The translations under genes and the position numbers were made by a program. Positions 1 through 6,067 of a stretch of 10,474 bases of DNA are shown here, piece after piece. The DNA lies in contig CANQIG010000048.1 in the NCBI GenBank assembly GCA_947623765.1, forward strand, positions 1 through 10,474. The letters run 5' to 3'. Numbering within the stretch: position 1 is the stretch's first letter; every line of letters begins with the position of its first letter. This stretch comes from an uncultured Clostridia bacterium (GTDB lineage Bacteria; Bacillota; Clostridia; Oscillospirales; Acutalibacteraceae). The notes beneath the pieces were generated by a model. It saw only the letters and a list, made by a program, of their open reading frames with translations, made no database searches and was not told the DNA's origin.

Positions 1-500
1 AGCCCGAAGCGCTCCCCGCAGTCCCCGCACCCACCCTGCTCGCCGGAACGGCGGCGCGGTCCGTCTGCTTCCTGCCCGTGCTGCTGCTTTTCTTCACCCG
101 CTATAACACCGAGCCCGTCGAGGGCATCGCCCTCGCGCAGATGCGGAACCGCTCGGACGAGACCGGAACGCAGCCCGAAGCGCTCCCCGCAGCGCCCGCA
201 TCCGCGCTCCCCGCCGGAACGACGGTGCAGTTCGTGTGCTGCCCGCCCGTACTGCTCCTATTTTTCATCACCCGCTATTACGCCGAGCCCGCCGGGGGCG
301 TCGCCCTCGCGCAATCGCGGAACCTCTCAGTGGAGACCGGAACGCAGCCCGAAGCGCTCCCCGCAGTCCCCGCACCCACCCTGCTCGCCGGAACGGCGGC
401 GCGGTCCGTCTGCTTCCTGCCCATACTGCTCCTATTTTTCTTTACCGGCTATAACACCGAGCTCGTCGAGGGCATCGCCCTCGCGGAGATCAAGGGATAG
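1..500 (+). CDS. 5'-partial ORF of tandem 57-58 aa repeats with hydrophobic segments, function unknown
   Basis: The frame is open from the left edge (first full codon at base 3) to a TAG at 498-500, giving 165 visible residues; the true start lies outside the window. It contains three repeats beginning at about bases 1, 172 and 346. Each has an Ala/Pro-rich linker (EALPAVPAPTLLAG-like), a short hydrophobic stretch (CFLPVLLLFFTRY-like, a possible membrane segment) and a segment reading GIALAQMRNRSDETGTQP. Spacings of 171 and 174 bp keep the frame, which argues for a translated product. The last unit ends early in a Lys-Gly stop. I recognise no family. The RNRSD-ETG motif recurs near the N-terminus of the next gene, so the array may be an amplified fragment of a paralogue. 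The next gene starts 9 bp downstream, so they may be co-transcribed. It could also be a decaying pseudogene whose frame happens to survive. Confidence 0.5.
   Translation, partial: PEALPAVPAPTLLAGTAARSVCFLPVLLLFFTRYNTEPVEGIALAQMRNRSDETGTQPEALPAAPASALPAGTTVQFVCCPPVLLLFFITRYYAEPAGGVALAQSRNLSVETGTQPEALPAVPAPTLLAGTAARSVCFLPILLLFFFTGYNTELVEGIALAEIKG
1..500 (+). repeat. Three tandem in-frame direct repeats, about 171/174 bp
   Basis: Units start at about 1, 172 and 346; the third is cut short at 500. Unit 3 matches unit 1 exactly over its first 77 bases (346-422 versus 1-77). It then carries the TACTGCTCCTATTTTTC version found in unit 2, and then returns to the unit 1 version (CTATAACACCGAG). This mosaic suggests recombination or gene conversion between units. 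The array probably continues to the left of the window. Confidence 0.85.
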
Positions 501-509
501 GGGGCCGCA

Positions 510-1625
510 ATGAAAAAAGTCATGCTCTGCATCTTTTCCCTGATCTTCATCCTGTTCGCCGCGTGCACCGGCGTGTCGTTCCTCGTGGAAGACTGGATGA
601 CCCCGGAGGTCGCCGTCGCGTCGGCGCGGAACCGCTCGGACCCCGAGACCGGGATCAACCTCGCCACGCTCCCCGTGGACGCGGTGCGCTACGACAGCGC
701 CGGCGCGTACGCGCTGCGCATTCAGGAGGAGGACGGCTGGAACAAGGGAGAGACCGTCCTGCGCGAGGGGCTCTCCGAACTGCAGTATCTTTCCGAGAGC
801 GAGGTCGGGTCCAGGGACCTCGTGGCCTACGGGGAGTATGTCCGGTTCAGCTCCAAGCCGATCGAACCCGGCCAGACGGTCCGCCGCGCCGACAACTCCA
901 AAAGCGGCGGCAGCCAGACCGTCCTGCTCCGGCTGGCGGACCCGTCCACCGCGGAGGGGTTCCCAGAAGCGCTTGCCGCGCTCGGATTTGAGGTCCTCGG
1001 GACCGGCGGGGACGCGTTTCTGGTGCGCAGCGACGCGCTCTCCGTCCCGTTCTTCGAGGAGGAGGTCAAGTCCGTCGCGGCATCGGCGGGCTATTTCGTC
1101 GCCTCCGCGTATAGCATGGACGATCTCACGGCGCTCGGCGCCGCGCTGATGCCGCTCGCCTGCGCCGGGATGCTGTTTTGCGTCGCGCTGCTGCTTTGGG
1201 GGTTCTTCTGCCGCGCGCTTTACCGTGGGACCGCCGCGCGGTACTGGATCTGGGCGGCGATCGCGGCGGCGCTCGCCGCCGCTTGGGCCGTGCTGTTCTT
1301 TTTCATGAAGCTGCCCTCCTCGCTGCTGCCGCAGCGGCAAATCCTCGACGTCGCGCATTACCGCGCCCGCGTCTCGGAGTTCCTCGCGCTGCTCCGCGCG
1401 GTCGGCCAGACCGCCGCGGCGGACGCGTGGGAAGCGCAGGCCGCAGCCGCGTTCTGGAGTTTCCTCGCGGTCTCGGCGGCGCTGGTCGCGTTCTTCCCAA
1501 TCTTCTGCCACTTGCGGCGCGCCCCGGCGCGCGGTTCGGCTGGCCGCCACACAAGGCCCCGCAGTCTACCCGCCAAACACAAGCCAAACCACGCCCCGAA
1601 ACACTTGCGCACCACCCGGAGATAG
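510..1625 (+). CDS. Membrane protein with large external domain and four predicted helices, function unknown
   Basis: The start is ATG at 510, with an AGGGGG ribosome site at 499-504 overlapping the upstream stop codon. The 371-residue product has an N-terminal hydrophobic helix (about residues 4-24; the FAAC at 16-19 loosely resembles a lipobox), then a soluble region of about 180 residues. Three further hydrophobic segments lie at about 208-236, 244-266 and 313-334, with a loop of about 45 residues between the last two. This one-plus-three topology resembles FtsX/MacB-type permeases, but I see no sequence motif that proves it, so the function stays open. Residues 39-54 (ARNRSDPETG) match the motif of the upstream repeat array. 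The real protein probably ended near FCHLRR (residue 337): the last 30 or so residues, rich in Arg, His, Lys and Pro, are written by the first copy of the repeat starting near 1558. That suggests a 3' end replaced or extended by the repeat. No promoter was seen. Confidence 0.65.
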   Translation: MKKVMLCIFSLIFILFAACTGVSFLVEDWMTPEVAVASARNRSDPETGINLATLPVDAVRYDSAGAYALRIQEEDGWNKGETVLREGLSELQYLSESEVGSRDLVAYGEYVRFSSKPIEPGQTVRRADNSKSGGSQTVLLRLADPSTAEGFPEALAALGFEVLGTGGDAFLVRSDALSVPFFEEEVKSVAASAGYFVASAYSMDDLTALGAALMPLACAGMLFCVALLLWGFFCRALYRGTAARYWIWAAIAAALAAAWAVLFFFMKLPSSLLPQRQILDVAHYRARVSEFLALLRAVGQTAAADAWEAQAAAAFWSFLAVSAALVAFFPIFCHLRRAPARGSAGRHTRPRSLPAKHKPNHAPKHLRTTRR

Positions 1626-1938
1626 GCTAGTGCTGTCTCTCACAGCAGGCTTTTTGTCGCCAGCGTCGATAGCCTGCCAGAGAAGCCGCCGTAGCTTACC
1701 TCCCAAACACAGGCCAAAACACGGCCCCGAAACACCGGCGTACCTCCCGAAGATGAGCTAGGACCACCTCACACAGCGCGCTTTTTGCCGCACGCGGTGA
1801 CAGTCCGCCGGAGAAGCAGCCTCAGCTTACCTCCCAAGCACAGTCCAACCCACGCCCCGAAACACTTGCGTGCCTCCCGGAAATAACCTAGTACCACCTT
1901 TCCAACCGCGCTTTTTTATCACCCGACTTAAAAAAGAA

Positions 1939-1983
1939 AGCAAGGCTCCCGCGCCGATGAAAATTCGGAGAGTCTCGCTTTTG
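1939..1983. terminator. Hairpin, first copy, imperfect terminator-like
   Basis: AGCAAGGCTC (1939-1948) pairs with GAGTCTCGCT (1970-1979) with one mismatch and one G-U pair. It is followed on the plus strand by CTTTTGCTC. A run of six A's at 1930-1935 gives a T-run on the other strand, so it could act in either direction. It is the degenerate sister of the hairpin at 2195. Confidence 0.5.
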
Positions 1984-2194
1984 CTCAAGAAAGAGAATAT
2001 TTTCTATATTGTTCGATTGCGCCTTTTCACTTTCCAGCGGTCGGTGTCCCCGTCGACGGGCCGTCACGAAAGCCGCCGCAGCTTACCTTCCAAGCGCAGG
2101 CCAAACCACGCCCCGAAACACCTTCGCGCCTCCCGGAGGTAATCTAGTACCACCTCTCCAACCGCGCTTTTTATCACCCAGCCTTAAAAAACAG

Positions 2195-2241
2195 AGCAAG
2201 GCTCCCGCGCCGATGGAAATGCGGAGAGCCTTGCTTTTGTT
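2195..2241. terminator. Hairpin, second copy, probable bidirectional terminator
   Basis: AGCAAGGCTCCCGC (2195-2208) pairs with GCGG-A-GAGCCTTGCT (2221-2235): 14 pairs with one bulged A and a 12-base loop. TTTTGTT follows on the plus strand, and an A-run (2186-2191) gives a T-run on the minus strand. It lies between convergent genes, the membrane protein (plus) and the rhamnosidase (minus), and fits a shared terminator. Confidence 0.7.
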
Positions 2242-2352
2242 CAAGAAATAGAATATAAATCTTGATATATGATTGAGCATTTTCACTTTCCAGCGGTTCG
2301 GGTCCCCGCCTCGCCAGACAAAGAGGGGAGAACGGACCTGACCTTCGGCGCG

Positions 2353-2383
2353 AAAAAGGCCACGGATCTCTCGGGCTTTGGCC
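2353..2383 (-). terminator. Short hairpin with T-run just after the rhamnosidase stop
   Basis: On the minus strand GGCCA (2383-2379) pairs with TGGCC (2362-2358) around a 16-base loop and is followed by TTTTT (2357-2353). It begins 3 bases after the TGA at 2387-2389. The stem is only 5 bp, so it may be a weak terminator backed up by the stronger hairpin at 2195-2241. Confidence 0.45.
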
Positions 2384-2386
2384 GCA

Positions 2387-4633
2387 TCACGCGGGGGCAC
2401 CTTCTTCGAGCGCCATCCCGTCCGGCACGCGGACGGTGAAGGTCTCCCGGCCGTTTTCCCGCGCGCCGCAGACCTCGATCTCGCCGAGCGGCGAGCGGTA
2501 GGTGCAGCGGAAGCGGCTCACCGTCGGCGGCAGATACGGCCGGACCCGCACCTTGCGGAATCCCGGCTCGAGGATCTCGATCCCCGCGATCCCGGTGTAG
2601 TACCACTCGACGATGTGGCCCATCATGTCGTGGCAGTGGCTGCGGGGGTTGTGCTCCAAATACTCGCCGAGCGTCGTCATGCCGTCGAGGAGGAAGGCAT
2701 AGTAGGAGGAGTGCTCCTCCCGGAGCAGGAATTCGGCGACGAGGTCGTTCATCCCGTTTTTCGAGGCGGTCTGGATGATGTAGGGGAGGCCGATCTCCCC
2801 CGCGGCGAACGCGCCCTTTTCGGTGAGCGTCCGGCGGAAGCACGCGATGACGTCGGCGCGCCGTTCGTCCGGGACCATCCCCCAATAGAGCGGTAGCGCC
2901 TCCGCCGCCTGGCTCACGCCGCCGTCTCCCCAGACGCGGTACTGCCAGCGCCCGTCCCCGTCCCGGACGAGCAGACGGCGGTTGTAGTTCTCCCGGACCT
3001 CCTCCGCGAAGGCGAGGAGGTCTTTTCGCTCCGCCTCCCGCCCGAGGATCTTCGCGAACCACGCGAGCGTCGACGCGTCGGCGTAGAGAAACACGGTCTC
3101 GATGTTCTCCCGCGCGAGCACGTTTTCCGGGTTGCCCCAATCGCCGAGGCCGTGGTTCAGGAAGCCCTCCGGCGTCATTTTCGTCTTAAGGTGTTCGAGG
3201 TAGCGCAGCCCCGCGTCGAAGTTTTCCTCGAGGATGCGCCGGTCGCCGTAGAACAGGTAGTGCCACCGCGCGGCGAGGATGATGCTGCTCCCCCACGGGA
3301 CGATGTCGTAAAAGCTGCCCATGCCCGGGACCGGCAGCACGTTCGGGATGTAGCACGGACACTGCGAGGGCACAAGGCCGTCGCCGGGGTAGACCTTCTC
3401 CCCGGCGTAGTCGAAGAAGAAGTCCTCCCCGGTGTGCTGCGCGCTGCGCATATCGAGCAGGAACTTCTCCCAGAGCTTCCTGCCGTCCTTCATGAAAAAG
3501 ATCGCGGGCGCCATCAGGTGGTTCGGCTCCTGCCACGCGAACCGCTCGATGGTGGGGCAGTCGGTGTGGACGCTGAGGAGGTTCGCCTCGACGGTCCGCT
3601 CGATCATGCTGTAGATCGCCTCATACCGCGCGTCGTCGCAGGAGAAGCTGCCCGCCTCCTGCCACGCGCTCGTGACCGCTTCGGCGGCAAGGCCGCGCAG
3701 CTCGACGCCCGGGCTTTTCTCCACCGCGACGACCTTCCCGGCGAAGTAAGTGAACCGCATCCGAAACGGCTCCCACGCGTTCTCCGCGCCGAGGATATAC
3801 GTGACGACGGAGTCGACCGTCACCCAGCCCTTCGCGACCTGATCGACGTCGCCGTCCGCCGCGAGCTTTTCCGCGGGGTAAATGCGGACGACGTCGCCCG
3901 GTCGGCCCTTCGCCTCAAACGAGAGGATGCCCGCCGTGTTCTGCCCGAAGTCGTAGATCTCCCGACCGTTCACCGTGTGGAGAAACTTCGCCGGGTACTT
4001 CCGAACGACCCGGATCGGCGGCTGGAACTGCTCGAGGAGACGCCCTGCGGGCGCATCCGCTTCCGGCAAAATGCAGGCGGCGGCCCAGCCGCTGTCGTCG
4101 AAGCCGGGCAGCGCCCAGCCCGCCTGCCGCAATCGGCCGTCCTCGGTCTCCGAGCCGTAGACGTTCGACTGCGTCACGCTGTGCGGCGCGACGCGGAACT
4201 TCCCGTCCGCGCGGAGCGTCTCCGAGGTGCCGTCCGCGAACAGAAGGTTCAGCTCCAGCGCGAGCACGAGGCTCTTCCCGAACGGCCGGTAGGGGTTCGG
4301 GTTCGGCGGCATGAAGGCGGGGAAGGAGAACGTGTAGTGCTCGTCGTTCTTGAGAAACCAGCCGTTCCCGACCTCCGCGCCGAGCGCGTTTTTTCCCGGG
4401 CGCAGCAGCGCCGTCACGTCGAAGGTCACGTACTCGATGTACTTCCGGTAATCCGTCCAGCCGGGGTCGAGCTCGTGGTCGCCGACCTTTTGCCCGTTGA
4501 CCCAAAAGACGAACTGCCCCAGCCCGCAGACCTTCGCCGTCGCCCGCGCGACCGGCTTTTCGACCGCAAACTCCCGCCGCGCGAGGAACGGGCCTTCCGT
4601 CCCCGCGGTGATCCAGTTGCCGAGTTCGCGCAT
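2387..4633 (-). CDS. GH78-family alpha-L-rhamnosidase, divergent active-site motif
   Basis: This is a predicted glycoside hydrolase releasing terminal L-rhamnose from glycans or plant glycosides. No signal peptide is visible, so it is probably cytoplasmic and acts on imported oligosaccharides. Numbered from the upstream GTG at 4642, the N-terminal half has beta-sandwich features: YVTFDVTALLRPGKNALGAE at 71-90, then GNGW at 92-95, and YDFGQNTAGI at 230-239. The (alpha/alpha)6 barrel carries DCPTIERFAW at 361-370 and HDMMGHIVEW at 671-680, followed by AGIEI and a C-terminal beta domain (about 690-751). At 748 aa it is in the usual family range. The common family motif, as I recall it, is DCPQRxERxGWxGD; here ERxxW is kept but QRx is shortened and GD is replaced by EP, so the substrate could differ. 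ATG at 4633 is preferred because GGAGGT lies 7 bases before it and would overlap a GTG start at 4642. It is the last gene of a probable operon with the DUF3795 gene and the WYL regulator. Confidence 0.88.
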   Translation of the reverse strand: MRELGNWITAGTEGPFLARREFAVEKPVARATAKVCGLGQFVFWVNGQKVGDHELDPGWTDYRKYIEYVTFDVTALLRPGKNALGAEVGNGWFLKNDEHYTFSFPAFMPPNPNPYRPFGKSLVLALELNLLFADGTSETLRADGKFRVAPHSVTQSNVYGSETEDGRLRQAGWALPGFDDSGWAAACILPEADAPAGRLLEQFQPPIRVVRKYPAKFLHTVNGREIYDFGQNTAGILSFEAKGRPGDVVRIYPAEKLAADGDVDQVAKGWVTVDSVVTYILGAENAWEPFRMRFTYFAGKVVAVEKSPGVELRGLAAEAVTSAWQEAGSFSCDDARYEAIYSMIERTVEANLLSVHTDCPTIERFAWQEPNHLMAPAIFFMKDGRKLWEKFLLDMRSAQHTGEDFFFDYAGEKVYPGDGLVPSQCPCYIPNVLPVPGMGSFYDIVPWGSSIILAARWHYLFYGDRRILEENFDAGLRYLEHLKTKMTPEGFLNHGLGDWGNPENVLARENIETVFLYADASTLAWFAKILGREAERKDLLAFAEEVRENYNRRLLVRDGDGRWQYRVWGDGGVSQAAEALPLYWGMVPDERRADVIACFRRTLTEKGAFAAGEIGLPYIIQTASKNGMNDLVAEFLLREEHSSYYAFLLDGMTTLGEYLEHNPRSHCHDMMGHIVEWYYTGIAGIEILEPGFRKVRVRPYLPPTVSRFRCTYRSPLGEIEVCGARENGRETFTVRVPDGMALEEGAPA

Positions 4634-4640
4634 GGTTTGC

Positions 4641-4646
4641 ACCTCC
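4641..4646 (-). promoter_or_regulatory. Ribosome binding site fixing the rhamnosidase start
   Basis: GGAGGT (4646-4641, minus strand) stands 7 bases before the ATG at 4633-4631. The alternative GTG at 4642-4640 overlaps this site and cannot use it, so the longer frame is rejected. Confidence 0.85.
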
Positions 4647-4655
4647 GATTTTACT

Positions 4656-4690
4656 CGGGGACGTCCGTTTGGAGGACATCCCCGTTTTTA
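4656..4690 (+). terminator. Hairpin with T-run pointing against both flanking genes
   Basis: CGGGGA-C-GTCC (4656-4666) pairs with GGAC-A-TCCCCG (4674-4684) around a 7-base loop and is followed on the plus strand by TTTTTA. It fills the gap between the DUF3795 gene and the rhamnosidase, and its last bases are the DUF3795 stop codon. In the direction these genes are transcribed (minus) no T-run follows, so it may instead be an mRNA stem-loop between cistrons, or it may stop antisense transcripts. Confidence 0.5.
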
Positions 4691-4975
4691 TTCGCGCTGC
4701 GCACAGTCCTTTTCCCGCGCCCATTTTATACACTGCGCGATCCGCGCGCCGTGCGGCGTGTCACCTTGGTCGGGGTCGCAGGAATACCGCATCAGGAGCT
4801 CGCAGGGGATCTCGCCGCACTCCCCGCAGTGCACGATGCCTTGGTTCTGGCAGCAGACCGCGACGGGGCATTCCCCGTGGAACGGGTGCCCGTTCGTCTC
4901 TATGCAGCCGCCGCAGCCGTGGGTCTCCTTGTACGCGCATCCGGTACAGTGCAGTCCACATCTGGAATCGATCAT
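4688..4975 (-). CDS. DUF3795 family cysteine-rich protein
   Basis: This small protein of 95 residues has 14 cysteines (for example C6, C10, C13, C21, C24, C36, C41, C42, C50, C53, C58, C66), arranged partly as CxxC pairs as in CGLHCTGC and CGGC and HCGEC. This pattern matches the DUF3795 family, thought to bind zinc or another metal; its role is unknown. There is no signal peptide or membrane segment. The frame opens at 5023, but ATG at 4975 is preferred because GGAGGT (4988-4983) is spaced 7 bases from it and the family begins close to the first cysteine motif. The gene sits 55 bp after the WYL regulator and 54 bp before the rhamnosidase on the same strand. WYL regulators and DUF3795 genes are, as I recall, often neighbours in Firmicutes, but no shared function can be read from the sequence. 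Confidence 0.85.
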   Translation of the reverse strand: MIDSRCGLHCTGCAYKETHGCGGCIETNGHPFHGECPVAVCCQNQGIVHCGECGEIPCELLMRYSCDPDQGDTPHGARIAQCIKWAREKDCAQRE

Positions 4976-4997
4976 AAGAAAAACCTCCGTTTTTCTT
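4976..4997 (-). promoter_or_regulatory. Hairpin presenting the DUF3795 Shine-Dalgarno in its loop
   Basis: On the minus strand AAGAAAAAC (4997... read 5' to 3') is followed by GGAG and GTTTTTCTT, then directly by the ATG. The 9-bp stem is perfect and 8 of its pairs are A-U; the 4-base loop GGAG plus the next base forms the ribosome site. It could modulate translation (for instance by temperature or a protein), or be a chance AT-rich dyad. Confidence 0.5.
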
Positions 4998-5030
4998 TTA
5001 CTGTACCGCATCAAACCGGACATCTGTGCG

Positions 5031-5933
5031 TCATGTTTCGTATAGAGTTTTCATCGCGTCCAGCGCGGACCTCATGCGTTCGACCATTTCGGGCGGGCCG
5101 AGGACGCGGACCTTCTCTCCGAAGCTCAAAAACCACGTCAGCGCGGCCTCCGGCGTCGTGAATCCCCATTCCGTGTACAGCTTGCCGTCCGCCTGTTCCG
5201 TGAAGGAATTGTGGCCAAATTCTTCGACCAGCCGGTACTTGACGGAAGGCTCGTAGACCGCCGTGATCACGTAATCGTCCGTCATGTGCGAACCGAACCG
5301 CTTCTTCTCCTCCGGGATGTCCCGCGGGACGAAAGGCTTCTCCGTGATCTGCAGGTCCCACATCCGGCGGAGCTTGAACATCCGAAAATCCTGCCGTTTG
5401 CGGCAAAACCCGAACACGTACCAGTCCGACCATTTGAAAACGGTCAGGTGCGGTTCGACCGTCTTCTCCGATTCGCCCTTTTCGTAGCAGTAGCGGAACG
5501 TCAGACATTTTGTCCCTTCGATGGCGCGCCGGATCGCGTCGAGCTTTTGGGCGAGGTCGTCCTTGTAAAACGAGGACAGGTCGATCACCGTGTGATCCAC
5601 GAGCCGGACCGCGGCGCTGCCGCCGATCTTCTGCGCGAGCCTTTCCGCGAGGGCGGACTTGGAAACGCTGTCGAGCGATCTCAGGCCCGTAAAGATGGCG
5701 ATGAGCTCCTGCTCGGTGAATACGGTCGTGTCGAGCGCGAAGCCCTCCATGATGGAGATGCCGCCGCCCGCGCCCTGCGTCGTGACGAGAGGGATGCCGG
5801 CCATGCAGATGTCCTCGATGTCGCGCTGGATGGTGCGGCGCGACACCTCGAATTTCTCCGCGAGGTACGGCGCGGTGACGTGCTTTTTCTGCTGCAGTGT
5901 CGTGATGATGCCGATGAGCCGATCGATTTTCAC
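5031..5933 (-). CDS. YafY-type transcriptional regulator with WYL domain
   Basis: This is a 300-residue cytoplasmic DNA-binding regulator. Residues 1-60 form a DeoR-like winged helix-turn-helix, with recognition helix around VSRRTIQRDIE (30-40) and a glycine-rich wing (GAGGG at 54-58). Residues 130-200 form the WYL domain, with WYVFGF at 171-176 and the basic run FRMFKLRR (183-190). Residues 222-295 fit the C-terminal WCX extension. WYL domains bind ligands such as nucleotides or oligonucleotides in characterised cases; the ligand here is unknown. The start is GTG at 5933, chosen because AGGAGGT (5946-5940) lies 6 bases upstream. A short upstream ORF overlaps this start by 4 bases. The regulator leads a probable operon with the DUF3795 gene and the GH78 rhamnosidase, so it may control itself and them, but sensing of rhamnose is inference. 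No clear promoter or operator was found. Confidence 0.9.
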   Translation of the reverse strand: MKIDRLIGIITTLQQKKHVTAPYLAEKFEVSRRTIQRDIEDICMAGIPLVTTQGAGGGISIMEGFALDTTVFTEQELIAIFTGLRSLDSVSKSALAERLAQKIGGSAAVRLVDHTVIDLSSFYKDDLAQKLDAIRRAIEGTKCLTFRYCYEKGESEKTVEPHLTVFKWSDWYVFGFCRKRQDFRMFKLRRMWDLQITEKPFVPRDIPEEKKRFGSHMTDDYVITAVYEPSVKYRLVEEFGHNSFTEQADGKLYTEWGFTTPEAALTWFLSFGEKVRVLGPPEMVERMRSALDAMKTLYET

Positions 5934-6010
5934 GGGGGCACCTCCTGCGAAAGGTGGATGGGGGTCTTGATGAGGGCGGATACGGCTGTTTTGATGTTAG
6001 AAATGGCCAT
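5930..6010 (-). CDS. Possible 26-residue leader ORF overlapping the WYL regulator start
   Basis: An ATG at 6010 opens a 26-codon frame (begins MAISNIKTAVSALIK, ends QEVPP) whose TGA (5932-5930) overlaps the regulator GTG as GTGA, the arrangement used in translational coupling. An in-frame TAA lies two codons upstream of the ATG, so it cannot be longer. Against it, no good ribosome site precedes the ATG and the peptide has no known relatives that I recognise. It could be a leader peptide, or chance. Confidence 0.25.
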   Translation of the reverse strand: MAISNIKTAVSALIKTPIHLSQEVPP

Positions 6011-6067
6011 CGTTTACTGAACCATATCTAAGGCCTCAAGATTTCAAAGAACATGGTGCTTCGGAAG

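Larger units (their letters stand above)
1558..2310. repeat. Intergenic repeat field: four core copies, two inside 256-bp composite units
   Basis: Cores start at about 1561, 1691, 1822 and 2078 and share a run reading CCACGCCCCGAAACACTTGCG or close variants, followed by a CCGGAGATAACCTAG-like segment. Spacing is 130, 131 and 256 bp. The last two cores belong to a longer unit (1822-2054 and 2078-2310) that also carries a hairpin and the sequence TTTTCACTTTCCAGCGGT (2024 and 2280). The first core supplies the C-terminal tail and stop of the upstream membrane gene. Apart from that tail, this stretch of about 760 bases holds no gene I can support. No transposase or target-site signature was seen. 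Confidence 0.85.

Noticed and set aside
432..1550. Minus-strand ORF of 372 codons opposite the membrane protein
   Set aside because: Mirror frame rich in Arg, Glu and Gly without family features; the plus-strand frame has a ribosome site and coherent membrane helices.
2083..2400. Minus-strand ORF of 105 codons after the rhamnosidase
   Set aside because: It overlaps the rhamnosidase end, runs through the terminator hairpin and the repeat core, and has no ribosome site. It is most likely chance, although part of it is the frame kept on the minus strand of the repeat cores.
3152..5161. Long plus-strand ORF (669 codons) opposite the rhamnosidase and DUF3795 genes
   Set aside because: It is the Arg/Val/Asp-rich mirror frame typical of GC-rich genes read on the opposite strand; no family features, and the real genes on the minus strand have clear motifs.
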